From Anthoceros angustus (taxonomy: Eukaryota > Streptophyta > Anthocerotopsida > Anthocerotales > Anthocerotaceae), in NCBI GenBank assembly GCA_010909165.1, contig MU008162.1:806001-870000 (forward strand): a stretch of 64,000 bases of DNA. Reading direction: 5' to 3'. The position numbers and the translations under genes are program-made. Below, piece after piece: positions 1 through 12,099 of this stretch (its first letter is position 1; each line of letters begins with the position of its first letter). Under the pieces are notes generated by a model. That model saw nothing but the letters and a program-made list of their open reading frames with translations, ran no database searches and was not told the origin of the DNA.

Positions 1-2300
1 GGCGGCATGGGTGGGGAGCCTGGCCTCAACATATCTAACACGGTGAGGAGGAGTGGTGGAGTGACTTGGGAGGATCAAGAGGAGATCGCAACTATTGTGG
101 ACAATAACATCGGCCTTTGTCTCGAAAAGACGATTGGAAGTGGTATGTGATCTGCGGCAGATGCACTTGTACCCAAGTTCCGGAGGAGGCTATATTGGGC
201 GAAGCCTTATTGCGAGGCGTGCCTCCACGGACATGTACTTGGGAGCTTACAGTGTGGAAGAGGCGAACAAGAGGTCGGCGGATGAATGGTGACATCATGG
301 AGATAAAAAAGGTATGTTTATTGTCACCCCTTGTGAGGGGACACTCACAACACAGGCATTACAGGTTGCAAAGGTCTTGAGTGTGCACATGACCGATGAC
401 CCCTACTTCTGGTGCAGTGGCCAGGAGCACCTGAGATGCATACGAGGGCAAGTATGTCGGGAATACTTTGTTAGGACCGGGAGGACAGAGAACTACCTCC
501 TACCAACAAAGGTGCAAAAGCATGGAAGCCTCCCAACATTGAGTTGTTTGTCCATAAGGCGGTCATTGTGTACTATGGGTTCAATCTCACTTCTAGGAAA
601 CATCATGCTGGCGGATAAAAAGCTATCAAAGAAGTTAAGTGCCCTCCGTCCCCATCTTCAACCACTCCCTCGTGTGGGCGGAGGATGATGGGGATAGCGA
701 GTCTTGGGCATGGAGAACCCGACGGTCTCGAGTCGGTGAGGAGTGAATAACCCGGCTTGAAATATATTCCGATCATGGTCCGCTCCTAAGAACTTATGGC
801 ACAACCCTTTGTAACACCTTTGCGATGGCATGCCGCACTCCTTCCGACCACATTTTGTGCGTCTATTCCTAGTGGCCCCTTCCATTGTCGGCTGCCATGG
901 CTCTGTTATTAGTGGATTCGTTTAATGGTGGCGCCAACCCAATGTTTCCGTGAAACTTGGCAGCCCCTTTCGAGCAGTATGCCAAATTGTGGTTTTGTTG
1001 AGGGTTCACGGGAACATGGTACACTACAAGAGATTTCTCCGCTCACGGATATCAAAAACCATGTTGGACTGTTTGGTGCAGGAATGGCTAAGGGCCTTTC
1101 GCAAGGTGTGCATGCGATGGCGCATCACTGGCGATCGCGTTATGATGGTTTCTCACCTTTCTACCATAGAGGAACCGCACATTTTCCATACCTTGCCACC
1201 GTAAATGTGAACCCGAGATGCAAAAGTGGATTCCATTCCTTGATAAGACAATACTCCATCCTGTGCGATCCTTTTCCTTTCTGTCCTTAGAGCTAGCGTG
1301 GTTGTAGGTCCAATCTCATTTGGAATAAAAGACAAGAACTCCAGCCATCTTCTGTTTCCCATAACGGTGAGGTCGAATCTTTTACTCCGAATAAGCAGTT
1401 ACTTTCCTCCCAGCGTGTGTTGGTATGATAGATTGTTTAGCTTGCGAACATGACTTTAAACTTCCTGCAGCCTTTCCTGCTTCAAAGGCAGACGAAAGAA
1501 GCAGTCGGAACCTCAGTCGGGACCTTCACTGGGTTTGGCGTGAAAGCCTTGCTCAATATATCCCGCATGACGGGAAGAGTTTTTGCCTCTTTGTGCTTCA
1601 AATGTTTGGAAAAACATGAGAACATTTGGTCCACTGGTCATGTGTGTGACCTACAAGAAGAAAGCCCACCTTCACTTTTTCAAAAGTCCTCACCCACGAG
1701 CATATTCGATAAGCAAATGAGCTTGATTCTTGTTCTCCGACATGTGTTGTCCAAATTGCAAATATAGAACCTTGGAAGTAAGCCAACATATGTATGTATC
1801 ACATCTTGGATAATGCATATGGTTAAATTAGCATCATTCCAAATTTGCGAGAGTGTGATACGCCTGACTTGAACGTGATTGTGGATCATACACCCCACCA
1901 CATGGACAAGAATACACTTCTTCCTTTAGCTCCTTAGGCCATCTAAGTATATGCGGTAAGGATGTTTTTTCGATCCATGCCATCGATACATAACAACATG
2001 TACTTGTGAGGCTCGGTGTATCCTTTCGCTCGATGTTTTGTCAACTTCTTCCGCTCCTCCATAAGCTTTATGCGATGTTTGTTCAACGCGTCCCGATATA
2101 TATCTGCCCTTCAACCAAACATCATGTCAGTGTCCATCCATGAAATATAACGCTGCGCGCTAACCAGTGACCAACCAACGGAGTTCGACATAACGCTCTC
2201 GATGCGATGGACGAAGGGGTCGACTCTACTATCAGGCTGGAGTCTAGACGATCGTCACCCGTGAGAAAAGGGCAATAACATGATGGCAACCCTCGGAAGG
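1..2300. other. No recognisable gene (left end)
   Basis: Only short open frames occur in all six frames, none longer than about 125 codons. None shows a domain I recognise. The composition resembles the degraded retroelement DNA that follows, so this is probably old transposon or intergenic sequence, but no element can be named. Confidence 0.4.
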
Positions 2301-2394
2301 GTCATGCCCCAACAAACCTAGGGATCCACCCGTTGTATGGCCTGGGCATCCAGGTCCTTAAATCCCATCTCAGGGCGCGCCCGCCGCCTCCCCA

Positions 2395-2760
2395 CCGCCT
2401 CAATTAGGGATGTGGCATGCGGCGCCTCCCAAGCTCCTTTAGGGTTTAGGTCCACCGCATGCCGCCTCCTCCCCCATTGCACACCAACCCATGAGGGCGC
2501 CTGCATGCCTCCTCCTCCTCCTCCCACAACACATGATGGCACTGCATGCCGTGTCAACCCCTGCGCCCCCGCCTCCGTTCGGCAATGAGGGTGGCATGCC
2601 GGCGCCTTCCTACCTCCTTTAGGGTTTAGGTCCCGCATGCCGCCGCCTCCGCACACCTCCACCCATGAGGGCGCCGGCATGCCGGCGCCCTCCTCCTCTC
2701 CCTCCCCACCACTCGAGGGCGCCGCATGCCGGCGCCCTCCTCCCCACCAAGGGAGAGGGC
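2395..2760. repeat. GC-rich tandem repeat with telomere-type motifs
   Basis: The block repeats variants of 'gcatgccggcgccctcctcc' with 'catgagggcgcc'. Two stretches of TTTAGGGTTTAGG lie at 2438-2450 and 2618-2630, exactly 180 bp apart, each followed by 'tcc..cgcatgccgcc'. This indicates an imperfect repeat unit of about 180 bp, with shorter subunits to the right. The long open frames through it are Gly/Ala/Pro-rich on both strands and are explained by composition, so no gene is called. Confidence 0.6.
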
Positions 2761-2769
2761 CCAAGTGAT

Positions 2770-3880
2770 TGCAACGATCGAATGTCACTTGGTCTTACCA
2801 TCGCCCCGCCATCGCACTGCCGCCTACATGACAAACATGCCATACACCTCTACCGCTGCTCACCTCCGACACTTGATGCCACGACCACGTCGCGCTTATT
2901 CTTCACCCCAATTCTTGGTGATCACCGCCTTTTTTTGGTCACTTGAGCCGCCTTATCCCTATCTACCGCAACTACACGCATCACACCCACTGACACGCCG
3001 CCGTGGTGCCTTGCCACCGATGTTCCATCGTCATCGCCTTTTCTCACCGCAACAACTCGTTGCCGCCCCGATCAGCCGCCTTCCCTTGCTTCTCGCACCC
3101 ACGGCGGTCACCACAATTAGCTTTCTCTCCCACATGCACCGTGATGACCCCCGCTTCACCTTCGCCGCTACTGCGGTCGATGCACTCACACCGTATTTCA
3201 GCATTGTCGCCTTCCAATGGATCGCTGAATCCTCCAGGTCTATTAGAATCCTCCTTCGTGCCCGCCAATCCTCCGTCCACACCTTTACTTCCCTTGCGCC
3301 GCCAACCCTACAGACGCCTCACACAACCCGCATATCGATAAGGCAAGTAACGGGTTTTAGACCTTCCCTTTAGTGACTCTCTTCCACGCCCACACCGTGA
3401 GTGCGCGCTTACCCGCCCCCGCCTTCTTTCCTAGCTTTTCCGTCAGCATTTGTGACAAAACCATTCTCCTTCCGGATCGCTTTCAGCGGTCGAAGACAAA
3501 AGACATGATGTCCTTGGTTGCACCGGTCACACAACAAAGATTAGTTCGGTCGTGATTTGACCACGTGTTCGCACGGCATCAACAGTGGCTTCCATGCTTG
3601 TGGTTGTATGCGTATCAAGATTCGGCAAGTGGCAGGCCGATGTCGCATGTGCTCCTTGCATCGGCGCCCATCTTGCCCTTCCAACTCGATGACCCTTGCT
3701 CACCAACGCTCACCACTCTCAAAATCAACCGTCCGTGTTTCGTCCAAAGTGCGGAAGGATGTTGAAGATACGAAATCACCCACTTGAACTTTCGGCCTTT
3801 GGCTTCCATGACCCTCCTCGTGTGAATGCATACCTCAATTGATCTGTGTGCGATGGCGGATTGTCCATCGCCATGGGTAT
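2770..3880. other. Pyrimidine-rich spacer, no gene seen
   Basis: The plus strand is rich in C and T and gives open frames up to 215 codons with no domain. The stretch lies just beyond the 3' side of the minus-strand gypsy integrase, so it may include the decayed 3' end of that element. No LTR boundary could be located. Confidence 0.3.
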
Positions 3881-4690
3881 CACTCGTTGTAACAACTTGG
3901 TTTCGTAACTCGAGCAACACTCATCCACATCTTGTGTCCATCGGTTTGGAATATGTTCGCCACTATGTTGGGCAGCACAGATTCTCGCCAAACATTATGT
4001 AATAGGACTGTTGCCTGTGGCTGCCAGACGATCTCAGAGCCTGTGGCAACGTAAGGTAGCAACTCATCCCAACAATTAGGCTCGATTCCGTGCAAGATTG
4101 CGAAGTGAATCCTTGAAAGTTTGCACCGCCTTTCGCTAAACCATACGCACGAGGATGATCCGTGGCGTGCGTCGTGATCTATCAAACTCCGATCCAACAA
4201 CGCTTGGAACTCTCCTCCAATTGCTTTCCTTGATCTGTCACACCTCTCGCATGCCTTCCATATCCGCTCAAAACGCACAGAAGAAAGCTCGTCGTGAATT
4301 GGGAAGTTCGTGGAAGGAATGCCAATTCCACCCACTTGGAGAAGTGTTCTATCATGAGCATACAATGCTTGTTGCCTTGCTTGGTCAATGGTAGCTCGCA
4401 TGAGGTCAACGGACCATCGAAAGAAGGACCGAATAGGCCGAATGCAACACCACATCGTTGAACCTTGCTTTGACCGCATCACAAGCACATCTCGACACCA
4501 CTCGCTCGGCGTGAGTACATTCCGGACCAAAAATAGGCACTCTTGACATATGATGCGTCCTTTTTACAATCAAGTGCCCAAGTGTCTTGTGCACTTTACT
4601 CACTATCTGCTCCTGTTCCTCTATGGGAGGGACCATTTTACACACTCCACGATCATCACTAACAATTTGCCATCCCTCGGTATACCTCAT
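3880..4690 (-). pseudogene. Degenerate Ty3/gypsy integrase
   Basis: Read on the minus strand. The 4406-4690 frame shows the integrase zinc-binding region, with H-K-T-L-G-H followed by a Cys pair. It leads into the catalytic core in two alternating frames (4182-4409 and 3880-4530). Recognisable blocks are 'SVDL' followed by 'ELPLTKQGN', then 'MIEHFSKWVEL', 'VTDQG', and 'GEFQALLDRSLIDH'. At least two frameshifts split the domain, so no functional integrase can be made. It is the 3' part of the same relic as the RNase H and RT blocks to its right. Confidence 0.75.
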
Positions 4691-4929
4691 GACCTTCCGT
4701 CAGACTTTTGAAGCGGCATCTAGTCCAACTACTTGTCCTTCCTTCAATAGTGAATAGCATGCCCTCTTCCATATGTCTCGTCCCTCATTGAGTTGTTTTC
4801 TTCCTTCGACTTGTGGCCATGAGAGCCATATACATGCTTGGCATGTAACGAGCATGATCAAAATCACCGCGCACGGTCCCATCTTTGTCATCAAGTCTGG
4901 GTTCACCTAAGTCCATCCGCATTGTGATG

Positions 4930-5300
4930 TACTTTTGCGCCTTGCACTATGTGCATATCATATTCACAGAACGCCCACCTTGCGAGCTTGCCACTCAACT
5001 TCATGTTCGTCATTAACGATTACAGCGGTGATCGATTCGAGTTGGAAGCTCTGCCGAACAAATAAATTACGAAATGTAGAATCCCACACCCCAGCCAAAC
5101 ATTCACCCTCATACGACGAATAATTGGCTTCCGCTGAATTGTTCGACTTGACACGCAATCACTCTTTCTTTTCCTTCCCGATCCACCTGCAAGTACTCCG
5201 ATTCCGTTGCACCCGGTATCTGAGTGAACGGTTTTCAAAATCAGCCGTTTGAGCATGGGCCTTTCGATTGATCCTTTAACTCCGCCAAGCATGTTCATGT
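4930..5300 (-). pseudogene. Degenerate Ty3/gypsy RNase H
   Basis: A minus-strand frame at 4964-5158 reads 'SNNSAEANYSSYEGECLAG', the conserved RNase H segment in which gypsy elements have 'S..E.NY...E.E.LA'. The C-terminal part continues as 'ITAVIVNDEHEVEWQARK'. It lies between the RT (right) and integrase (left), the gene order expected of Ty3/gypsy. Frameshifts separate it from both. Confidence 0.65.
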
Positions 5301-5334
5301 TTTGCTCCCATTGCCTGTGCCCCTTTTCATCGGA

Positions 5335-5975
5335 TCATACAATACCTTGCAAGTGCCGCATGTTCACGATGAATCGGCGATAGTTGACAAGTCCCAAGAA
5401 TGCTCTCAACGCGCTGCCCTTGGTCTTGGCATAAGATTGACCGCACCTTCGCCACGGCACGCCTGGCACAATCTTGTGGCCCAAGTATTCTATCTCCTTG
5501 TAAGCAAACTTACACTTCTTTGGATGTGCCTTCAGCCCAGAACTGGACAGTCTCTGCAGCAACGTTTCGAGGTGCTGAATGTGTTCCTCCAGACTGTCGC
5601 TAAACACCAAAATGTCATCAATGTAACACCTCACGAATGGTAATCCTTGCAACTCCAAGTCTGCCACCCTCTGAAAGTAGATGGAAGCGTTTTTCAGCCC
5701 AAAAGGCATCGTCTCCCACTCCCACAACTGTTCTTTGCCCCAGAAAGCCGTTTTACACTTGTCTTCTTCTTCGATGACGATTTGATTGAATCGAGCGGAA
5801 ATCCAACGTCAGAAATACTTGGCTTAATCGCCAAAGATTTCATCCGGGGTAGGCATGGGATATCGCTCCATAGGCGTTACCTCATTCGTGCGATAATCTC
5901 CACACATCCTTTGTCCTTCCATTCGCCGTTGCCTCTTTCTTTAGCGGAAGGACCGTGGCAGCAGATACCGTGAAC
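5335..5975 (-). pseudogene. Degenerate Ty3/gypsy reverse transcriptase
   Basis: The minus strand encodes most of an RT palm. The N-terminal part is 'RMCGDYRTNEVTPMERYPM' (near 5835-5950). The clean block at 5335-5727 contains 'MPFGLKNASIYFQRV', the catalytic 'CYIDDILVFSD' box (YxDD) and 'GLKAHPKKCKFAYKEIEYLGH'. A shift separates the two parts, and the connection domain ('LRAFLGLVNYRRF') lacks a residue compared with the usual 'NYYRRF'. Family assignment rests on the YIDD box and the gypsy-type PKKC..YLGH motif. Confidence 0.85.
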
Positions 5976-5979
5976 TTGA

Positions 5980-7365
5980 TTTTAATTAATCCACCGCAGA
6001 AGTTCCCTACACCGCTTATCCACAATGTCCCTCTGGGCTCAACATGCCTTCTAAAACCGGCTCATTGGTAGTAGTGATGATTTTGAACTTGATGCGCTCA
6101 TAACGCCCCAGCTCTTGCCATTAACGCCAAGGTACCCGATTCTTCTCCAAAGATCTCCGGATCCTGCATTGATCCTCGATATTCAAGTCCTCACATATTT
6201 GCCATACATGAGTTGAATGCCCACTCGTGCTTTCCACTCGACGATACTTCTCCGCACTATTCGCGATTTGGGTACTTGTCCCGACGGACTGTAAGCTCTT
6301 CCCCGTCACCCATCATCTCATACACGACCTTCCTCCTATCGACTTGCATTCACCGTGGCTATTCCCACACTCACCAACCATTGAACACATGTCGTCAAAT
6401 GCTTGTCCCGTTTGCATCCGAAAGCTTGACACACCGTATAGGTGCCGCCATCGTCAAAACCCATCGCTGCTCCCCGCTCTACAATCGTGGGTTCCCCATC
6501 TCCTCACCATTCATGTTCAATACCATGCCCGCACCACGGCGAAAGGCATATGACCGTGACCGACGCAGGGCCAAGCCTCTCTGGTTCTCCCACAATATGT
6601 GATAGTGTGGCAACCTATCCATCCTGCTCACTGCTATGCGATCGCTCGCCTCCTCAAGGATCCCATCCAGTTCCGCTTAGTTGGTGTGGTTAAACTGATG
6701 TGCTGAGTGTTTCCACACTAATGAATCCCGTGCTGGAGACGATGAGCATACGACCGTTTGCACCAATGATGAACTCCTCCCACCTCGACCTTTTCATAAT
6801 TTTCTCTCACATGACCCGTTTGTCAAAAGCTCCGCAAACATTCTCCAGCAAGTACCAACATGCCGGATTGCATCGCACTTCTCGAATCCGTGACTTCCCC
6901 GCACTGTTGCCTTGACCACGTCCGGCCTTGGAAAAGGTCTTGCACTCCCATCCCGCAATCCATGTCAACGGGCATCTCATTGCCTCAGAATGTGCTTTTC
7001 CCACCAGCATCACATCGTGGCTTTGGTCGGCACCCTTTATGGCTTCCACACTCGAAGCTCGGATGCATTTTTGTAGCGATAATCCCGGATTTGGCCTTTG
7101 AGTCTTCTCATCAATTTCTACACACGTATACTTCCGCACCAATCCCACATCGCAGACACACTCCACTACTAATCCTCGAACACAACTCCATGAGATGGAT
7201 GCCTGTCATGCACTCGCCACCGAATCACTTGGTTATCGATTTGTAACCCCAGATTTCCTATGATCGTCATTGTGGCGCTTCTTCCGGACAATTGCGGTGA
7301 TTCGCCATATTTGCATCCGTCGAATACGCTCTCTTTCCAAAGCCTTCCTCGGTGGTGGTACACTC
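5980..7365 (-). other. Decayed internal region of the gypsy relic
   Basis: This stretch lies between the RT and a protease-like block. No domain is readable, although short minus-strand frames occur (6121-6309, 6807-7166). By position it should be the protease-RT linker of the same element, but this is inferred from order alone. Confidence 0.35.
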
Positions 7366-7368
7366 ACA

Positions 7369-7662
7369 TCATTCGATGTCGTGCTTTCTTCGACACCTCG
7401 TGTCGTGCCGTGTCTTGTCTCTTCCCACACCTCCCCTCGAACACTCCCGCGGCACGCCGTGAACGCCAAAGATACTTGATCTTTCACCATGCCTCCTCAT
7501 GTCCGAGGAATTCGCATGTGTGAAATCTCCATCCCGCCACTTTGGCCTATAAAACGCCAGAGTGCGCCGGATCCACCCCATTGTCGTCTGCGTAGCATCC
7601 GCACCCAATAACACATCATAGTTTCGTGCATCGAAACCAAACAATGTACTTCCACCACACAC
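7369..7662 (-). pseudogene. Retropepsin-like block of the gypsy relic
   Basis: The minus frame reads 'RNYDVLLGADATQTTMGW' followed by 'YRPKWRDGDFTH'. The 'DVLLGADFL' type box is the C-terminal part of the aspartic protease in plant gypsy polyproteins. The block lies upstream of the RT on the minus strand, as expected. The catalytic D-T/S-G is not seen in this fragment. Confidence 0.45.
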
Positions 7663-7664
7663 GC

Positions 7665-10200
7665 ATCGCTGTTCTCGGCTTATACTCTATCCGAATCGGA
7701 TCGCGAGTCATCCCCATCACTGTTCTTTGGTGCTGCAGATGTGGTGATCCGTACTCACACCCGGCTTGTCTCCATACAGCCAGTGCTTCTGCCCCTGCAA
7801 CACCGGATCGGCACGGTCTACTAACACACTCCGGTGCAAAGCCATTGACGGTGACTTCTCGTCGCGATTCTTCACTAACGCTATTCCACCTTTCCCCTAG
7901 TCGGCTTTAGATGATCACCACGTGTCGACAAGCCGGACACCATGTTCAACTCGGGCTTCCTTCTTAATCCATGCCCGCATTGCTTGCTTGAACGGTTGTG
8001 TCCGGATCCCTGTGTCCCGCAAACTTACGGGGTACATCCATGGCTTTTTCCAATGAATCTCAGATTAGGAACAACCTCATCCGATGTGACGCCGTCGTCT
8101 CGGATCTGCACGAATGACTTGGGCATTCTCAAGCGATTCCTCCCCATCGGCCTTCACTTTTACACCCTTGCCGAAATCAATGCTTCCCACTTTGGTCCGC
8201 CTTGACCTTTCCGTCATCAACGCAAACACATCTTCGTCCGTCATAGGTTTCGCCGACGCATGAGTCCTTGTTTATGCTCACGCTCATAGCCACCGCTCTT
8301 GCACCGTGCACCTCACCAAGGCTTTCCGAGTGTAGCTCGCACCCTACCGCTTGTCCATTGCTCGGTCTCCTAGGCCCTTGGGTTTGAGTTCAGATGGGCT
8401 TGCCAAGCGGCTGTATGTCCGGTTTTACCACATGCCCCACGCCTCTTTCTCCTTTGACCCACCAACACGATGCTCACATTCATACGCCAGCGGCCCCTTG
8501 CACCGCAAAACACTTTACGGATGTCTTGAAGCTTACGCTGATGAGCCACTTGATCCTTTGATGGCGACTCGTTGAGCGTTCACCACACATGCTCGCGATA
8601 ATGTGACTTCCTGTGCTTCGCTCAATGTTCAAGTGTCGGTGTGACCTCTCACATTGTGCTCCTCGAAGCATTGGTGACATCTCCTTCATAACTCTCTTCG
8701 GCCATCTCGCGCTGCTCCAACTCATAATCCCATGTAGCATATGCGAAAGTTGGCGATCACCCTCTCTTCCTCGGCAAAGAATGTATATTTGCGCTGCCTC
8801 CTCATGGTCTTCACCTTGGTGTCTTCACCACCGCCTCAACCGTAGATATGCGGATCTTAGAGGCTCATTCGGCTTGATCACAAACTTTGACAACTCTTGG
8901 ATTTTCTCAATGGAAGATACCGGGAACATCTCACCAAACTTGACGAACATCTCGTCCACCAAATAAGTGATGACCTCGGATTCGATGAACCCGATGATCC
9001 CGGTTCTTCATCATCGACCTTGAGCCTTTCCTTGCCGCTTCATTCGCACGACATGTGTGCATCCTGCGATCTTTTCTTTGCGACACGATAGCGTGTTAAA
9101 GCTTCACCTAGAAACGCGTGCTCATCTTTCCGAGTGCCATCTCGGTGTGAACTCGACTTGTATTTGAGCACCATCTCATCAATCGCCCATCCGAACTTCT
9201 CTTCAAAGTCGAAGAGACATACTACCGTGTCTACCGTGAACACATCATTTGCTGGTTCATAATCCATCCCGGCGCCACCACGATTTTCTTCAAAGTCAAT
9301 GGATCCGATAGAGTGTGACTCCACTCAAATCGACCACTTGTCCTACGGACCGAAGGAAGCGTGCCCCGGATTGTAAGCTTCCGCTGTGTCGGTGCTGTCA
9401 TTCACCCCGACCGTAATAACACCATCACTATCAATCCCTCCCCGCGAGAGACTATGTAAGGCATTCCGTCAAAGTTGGTGCCGCCTTCGGCCCGCCCGCC
9501 AACCATGCCACTTGTCAATCCTCACCCGAGACGTTGCAACTGCCGCCCAGCTCCACCGATCGGCCCACTCCCGAATGGATGCTCGCATAAACAGTGAATA
9601 ATCCAAGGTGTTTTCTCGATACCACCATGGACTTATCCGTGTCGCTTCACCGGCTTGACCGACCAGCCTCCTCTCCTCTTCCGCTCAATCTCGGCCCTCT
9701 CGACCTTCGAGTCGGTTACCTTGTGGCTTCACCAAAGATGCGGATTGTTGATGTGCAAAAATTTTTCGACTTGGGATGGTTGTCCTCACACACCATACCA
9801 AGCATCACAAGGTGCTCGAAAATGCTTGGGATCCGTCTCTCTATTGAATCGACATCAACAATCCGCCTCAATGACGGATTGTCGGACTTTGTAGCCTACA
9901 CCGCCGATCTTAATTATCGCTGACCAAGCGCCGTGATCACACCCGCACATGTCGGGAGATCTTCGCCGCCGAGCCGTAATTGCGCTTGACCGTATTCTGT
10001 TTGTATGGTCCACATAACCACGACACCATCCTATTTCCATACCCATGCCACTCATCATGCCACCACACACATAGCACACGCACACCATCACACTCAGATT
10101 CTTATCTACCTCTTTCTACCACTGCGTGCCATGACATGTACATCAATATGCTATCTTCGCTGCTAGTATAGATCTAGTAACAGTGTTTGTTGCTCATAGG
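7665..10200 (-). other. Probable decayed gag/flank of the gypsy relic
   Basis: No domain can be read. Short minus frames such as 9040-9324 (acidic, then basic) could be remnants of Gag, which would belong here by gene order. There is no CCHC knuckle and no LTR. The label is positional inference only. Confidence 0.25.
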
Positions 10201-10216
10201 AATAGCGCTGACCACG

Positions 10217-10232
10217 TGGTATCAAAGCTTTG
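10217..10232 (+). other. Isolated primer-binding-site-like motif (tRNA-iMet type)
   Basis: TGGTATCAAAGCTTTG differs by one base in its first 12 from TGGTATCAGAGC, the initiator-Met primer site used by many plant LTR retrotransposons and also present in the array at 19.7-30.3 kb. It is on the plus strand and is followed by non-coding sequence. No matching LTR pair was found around it, so it may mark a plus-strand element whose other parts are lost. Confidence 0.35.
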
Positions 10233-10555
10233 ACACGCTTTGCAAGTAGTACCTTCACAGTTGTCTATCCCTCAACTTCTTATAAACTTACTCAAACTGC
10301 TTCTTGTGAACTTACAATTAACAATTAATTCGTGTTGATCTAGCAAGGCTACATGGAAAGGTTGGACGTGGATCTGTTAAACAGGGAGGATGATACTATG
10401 TGTGGAGTGCCAAAACCGATGTCCGCACTCCTGGCGACTGGTTTTAGGCTTGTTTTGTTTTTTTGGGTCGTTATTGTTAAGGGGGATAGGAAGGAGTTAG
10501 CCAATAAGGCCGTTTTGGCCAGATTGCACTTAGAGTGCAATCCTAACCCCGGTCC

Positions 10556-10760
10556 GTTAGCGAGCGGTCAGGAGTGGTCCGGTCGAGGTCCGGCGGGTGG
10601 TCCGGTCGAGGTCCGGCCAGTGGTCCGGCCGAGTGGTCCGAGGTCAGGCGGAGTGGTCCGGTCGAGGTCCGGCCGGAGTGGTCCGGTCGGTGGGCGGAGT
10701 GGTCCGGCCGAGGTCCGAAGGAGTGGTCCGTCCGGCGAGGTCCGGAGTGGTGCGGCTTTG
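10556..10760. repeat. Minisatellite of GGTCCGG-type units
   Basis: About 200 bp consists of variants of 'gtggtccggtcgaggtccgg'. Unit lengths vary between about 17 and 25 bp, so all three plus frames stay open and give Gly/Pro/Val/Arg/Ser-rich repeats. There is no start context or flanking exon to support a protein. Confidence 0.8.
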
Positions 10761-11149
10761 GCGGCGTAGTCTGGTTGGCATAGTTTGGAAAGGATCTCAC
10801 TTGGAAAGGGCGTGGGCGGTGGAAGAAGTCGGGTTGCAATGATGAGCTACGTCTGGCGGTTTTCGACCAGTTAGGGTACATACATAGGTGGGTTAGATTA
10901 GGATATGTGGGGGTATATAGGAAGGCTGGCGTCCAAGACGGAGACTATCCGGGTACCATCTTCGCTCCGTGTGCTCTTGCCTTCGTGCTCGAGGCGAGTG
11001 AGTTCCTCGTCACCGTGCGATTAATTGGTGGTAGAGGGGTGTGTTTAGAGCTCGTGACGAGCTCCGCCAACACGCTTGATGGGTGCGAGGGTCGGACTGA
11101 GCTCGGAGGTGCTCGCGGGTGATTGTGCGAGACTAACAGAGGCTCTTTG

Positions 11150-11350
11150 GAGCAGGCGTGGGGATGCTGGTGAAGCCGCCGAGCGTGGGCGGTGGAGGGA
11201 TTAGGCGCTTGGGGGCGACTGGAAGCCATCCTTGGAGGCCTGCTGGAGGAGGCGTGGGGATGCAGCTGTGCCACTTCTCTGAGCGTGGCGGTCGGAGGAT
11301 TAGGAGGCGCTTGGGGTGACTCGTGGAAGCCATCCTTGGAGGCTTGGAAT
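11150..11350. repeat. Imperfect ~96 bp tandem duplication
   Basis: The sequence beginning 'gcgtggggatgc' at 11156 recurs at 11252. Both copies share 'gagcgtgg.cggt', 'ggattagg..gcgctt' and 'ggaagccatccttggaggc'. They differ by small indels and substitutions. The surrounding 10.8-12.1 kb is GC-rich with no recognisable gene. Confidence 0.65.
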
Positions 11351-12099
11351 GGAGGTGGGGTTGCAGGCTGCAAAGCTACTTCTCCATGAGCGTGAAGCGG
11401 CGGAAGGGGCAAAGCGGCGGTGAATACATCGGCGTGTTGGTGTTGTGACTACCGGTGATGGACAAGAGAGGAGTCGCGTGGCGGCGTGTGTGTTGAGGTG
11501 GAGTTGTGGCGGACCCGAGTTGAGGGCGCTAGGATGCAAGACCGATGGAGGCGCGTCTGCTTCCTCGGTGGTCTTGGAGAAACCGGCGGGGTTGTGGGAA
11601 GGTCCGGTGGGCTGCAGCGTCCAGTCCGAGTTGTGGAGCCACACACTTGGGGTTGTGGAGCCGGACCCAACATGAAGAGTCCGTTCGGTGGGGACGTGGA
11701 AACTCGAGGCGAGGAATAAGCACGAGACCATTTCCTTGGGAGCGGACTCCTTCCTAGCGACCTTAGGATTGTGGCGCCGGTGGCCGTCGGCCAAAAAGTC
11801 GCGCCACACTATGTCTCATAATGATATCCAAGTTGGTGGGGATGACATTGACAACTTCTTAGATGCATCTACGGGCTCTCCTACGTTCGTGGGAGACTTC
11901 AAAAGCGTCTTGGATCACAAGGTGAGGCTCACGCAACATGGCGTGGGAGGTTGGCAACAACGCGTCTGACACCAGCGATCTCTTGTGGATGGAGAAGGCA
12001 AATGTAAGGATTGGAGAAAGGAATTGTAGCAGTGTGATTCTCAATCGGAGGAGCAGCACTTTTGATTCACGTTCTACAAGGCAACTGTAGCGGCCCTAG

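Noticed and set aside
2318-2788. A 156-codon minus-strand Gly-rich frame with repeated DLNPKG
   Set aside because: It follows the ~180 bp DNA repeat exactly, including the telomere-type motif, so it is a translation of a repeat.
10556-10760. CRISPR-like array
   Set aside because: Unit length is irregular, there are no distinct spacers, and the window is plant nuclear DNA.
10353-10881. Repetitive Gly/Pro/Arg proteins in both strands over the minisatellite
   Set aside because: All frames are open because stop codons are rare in GGTCCGG-type repeats. No start context, no flanking exons.
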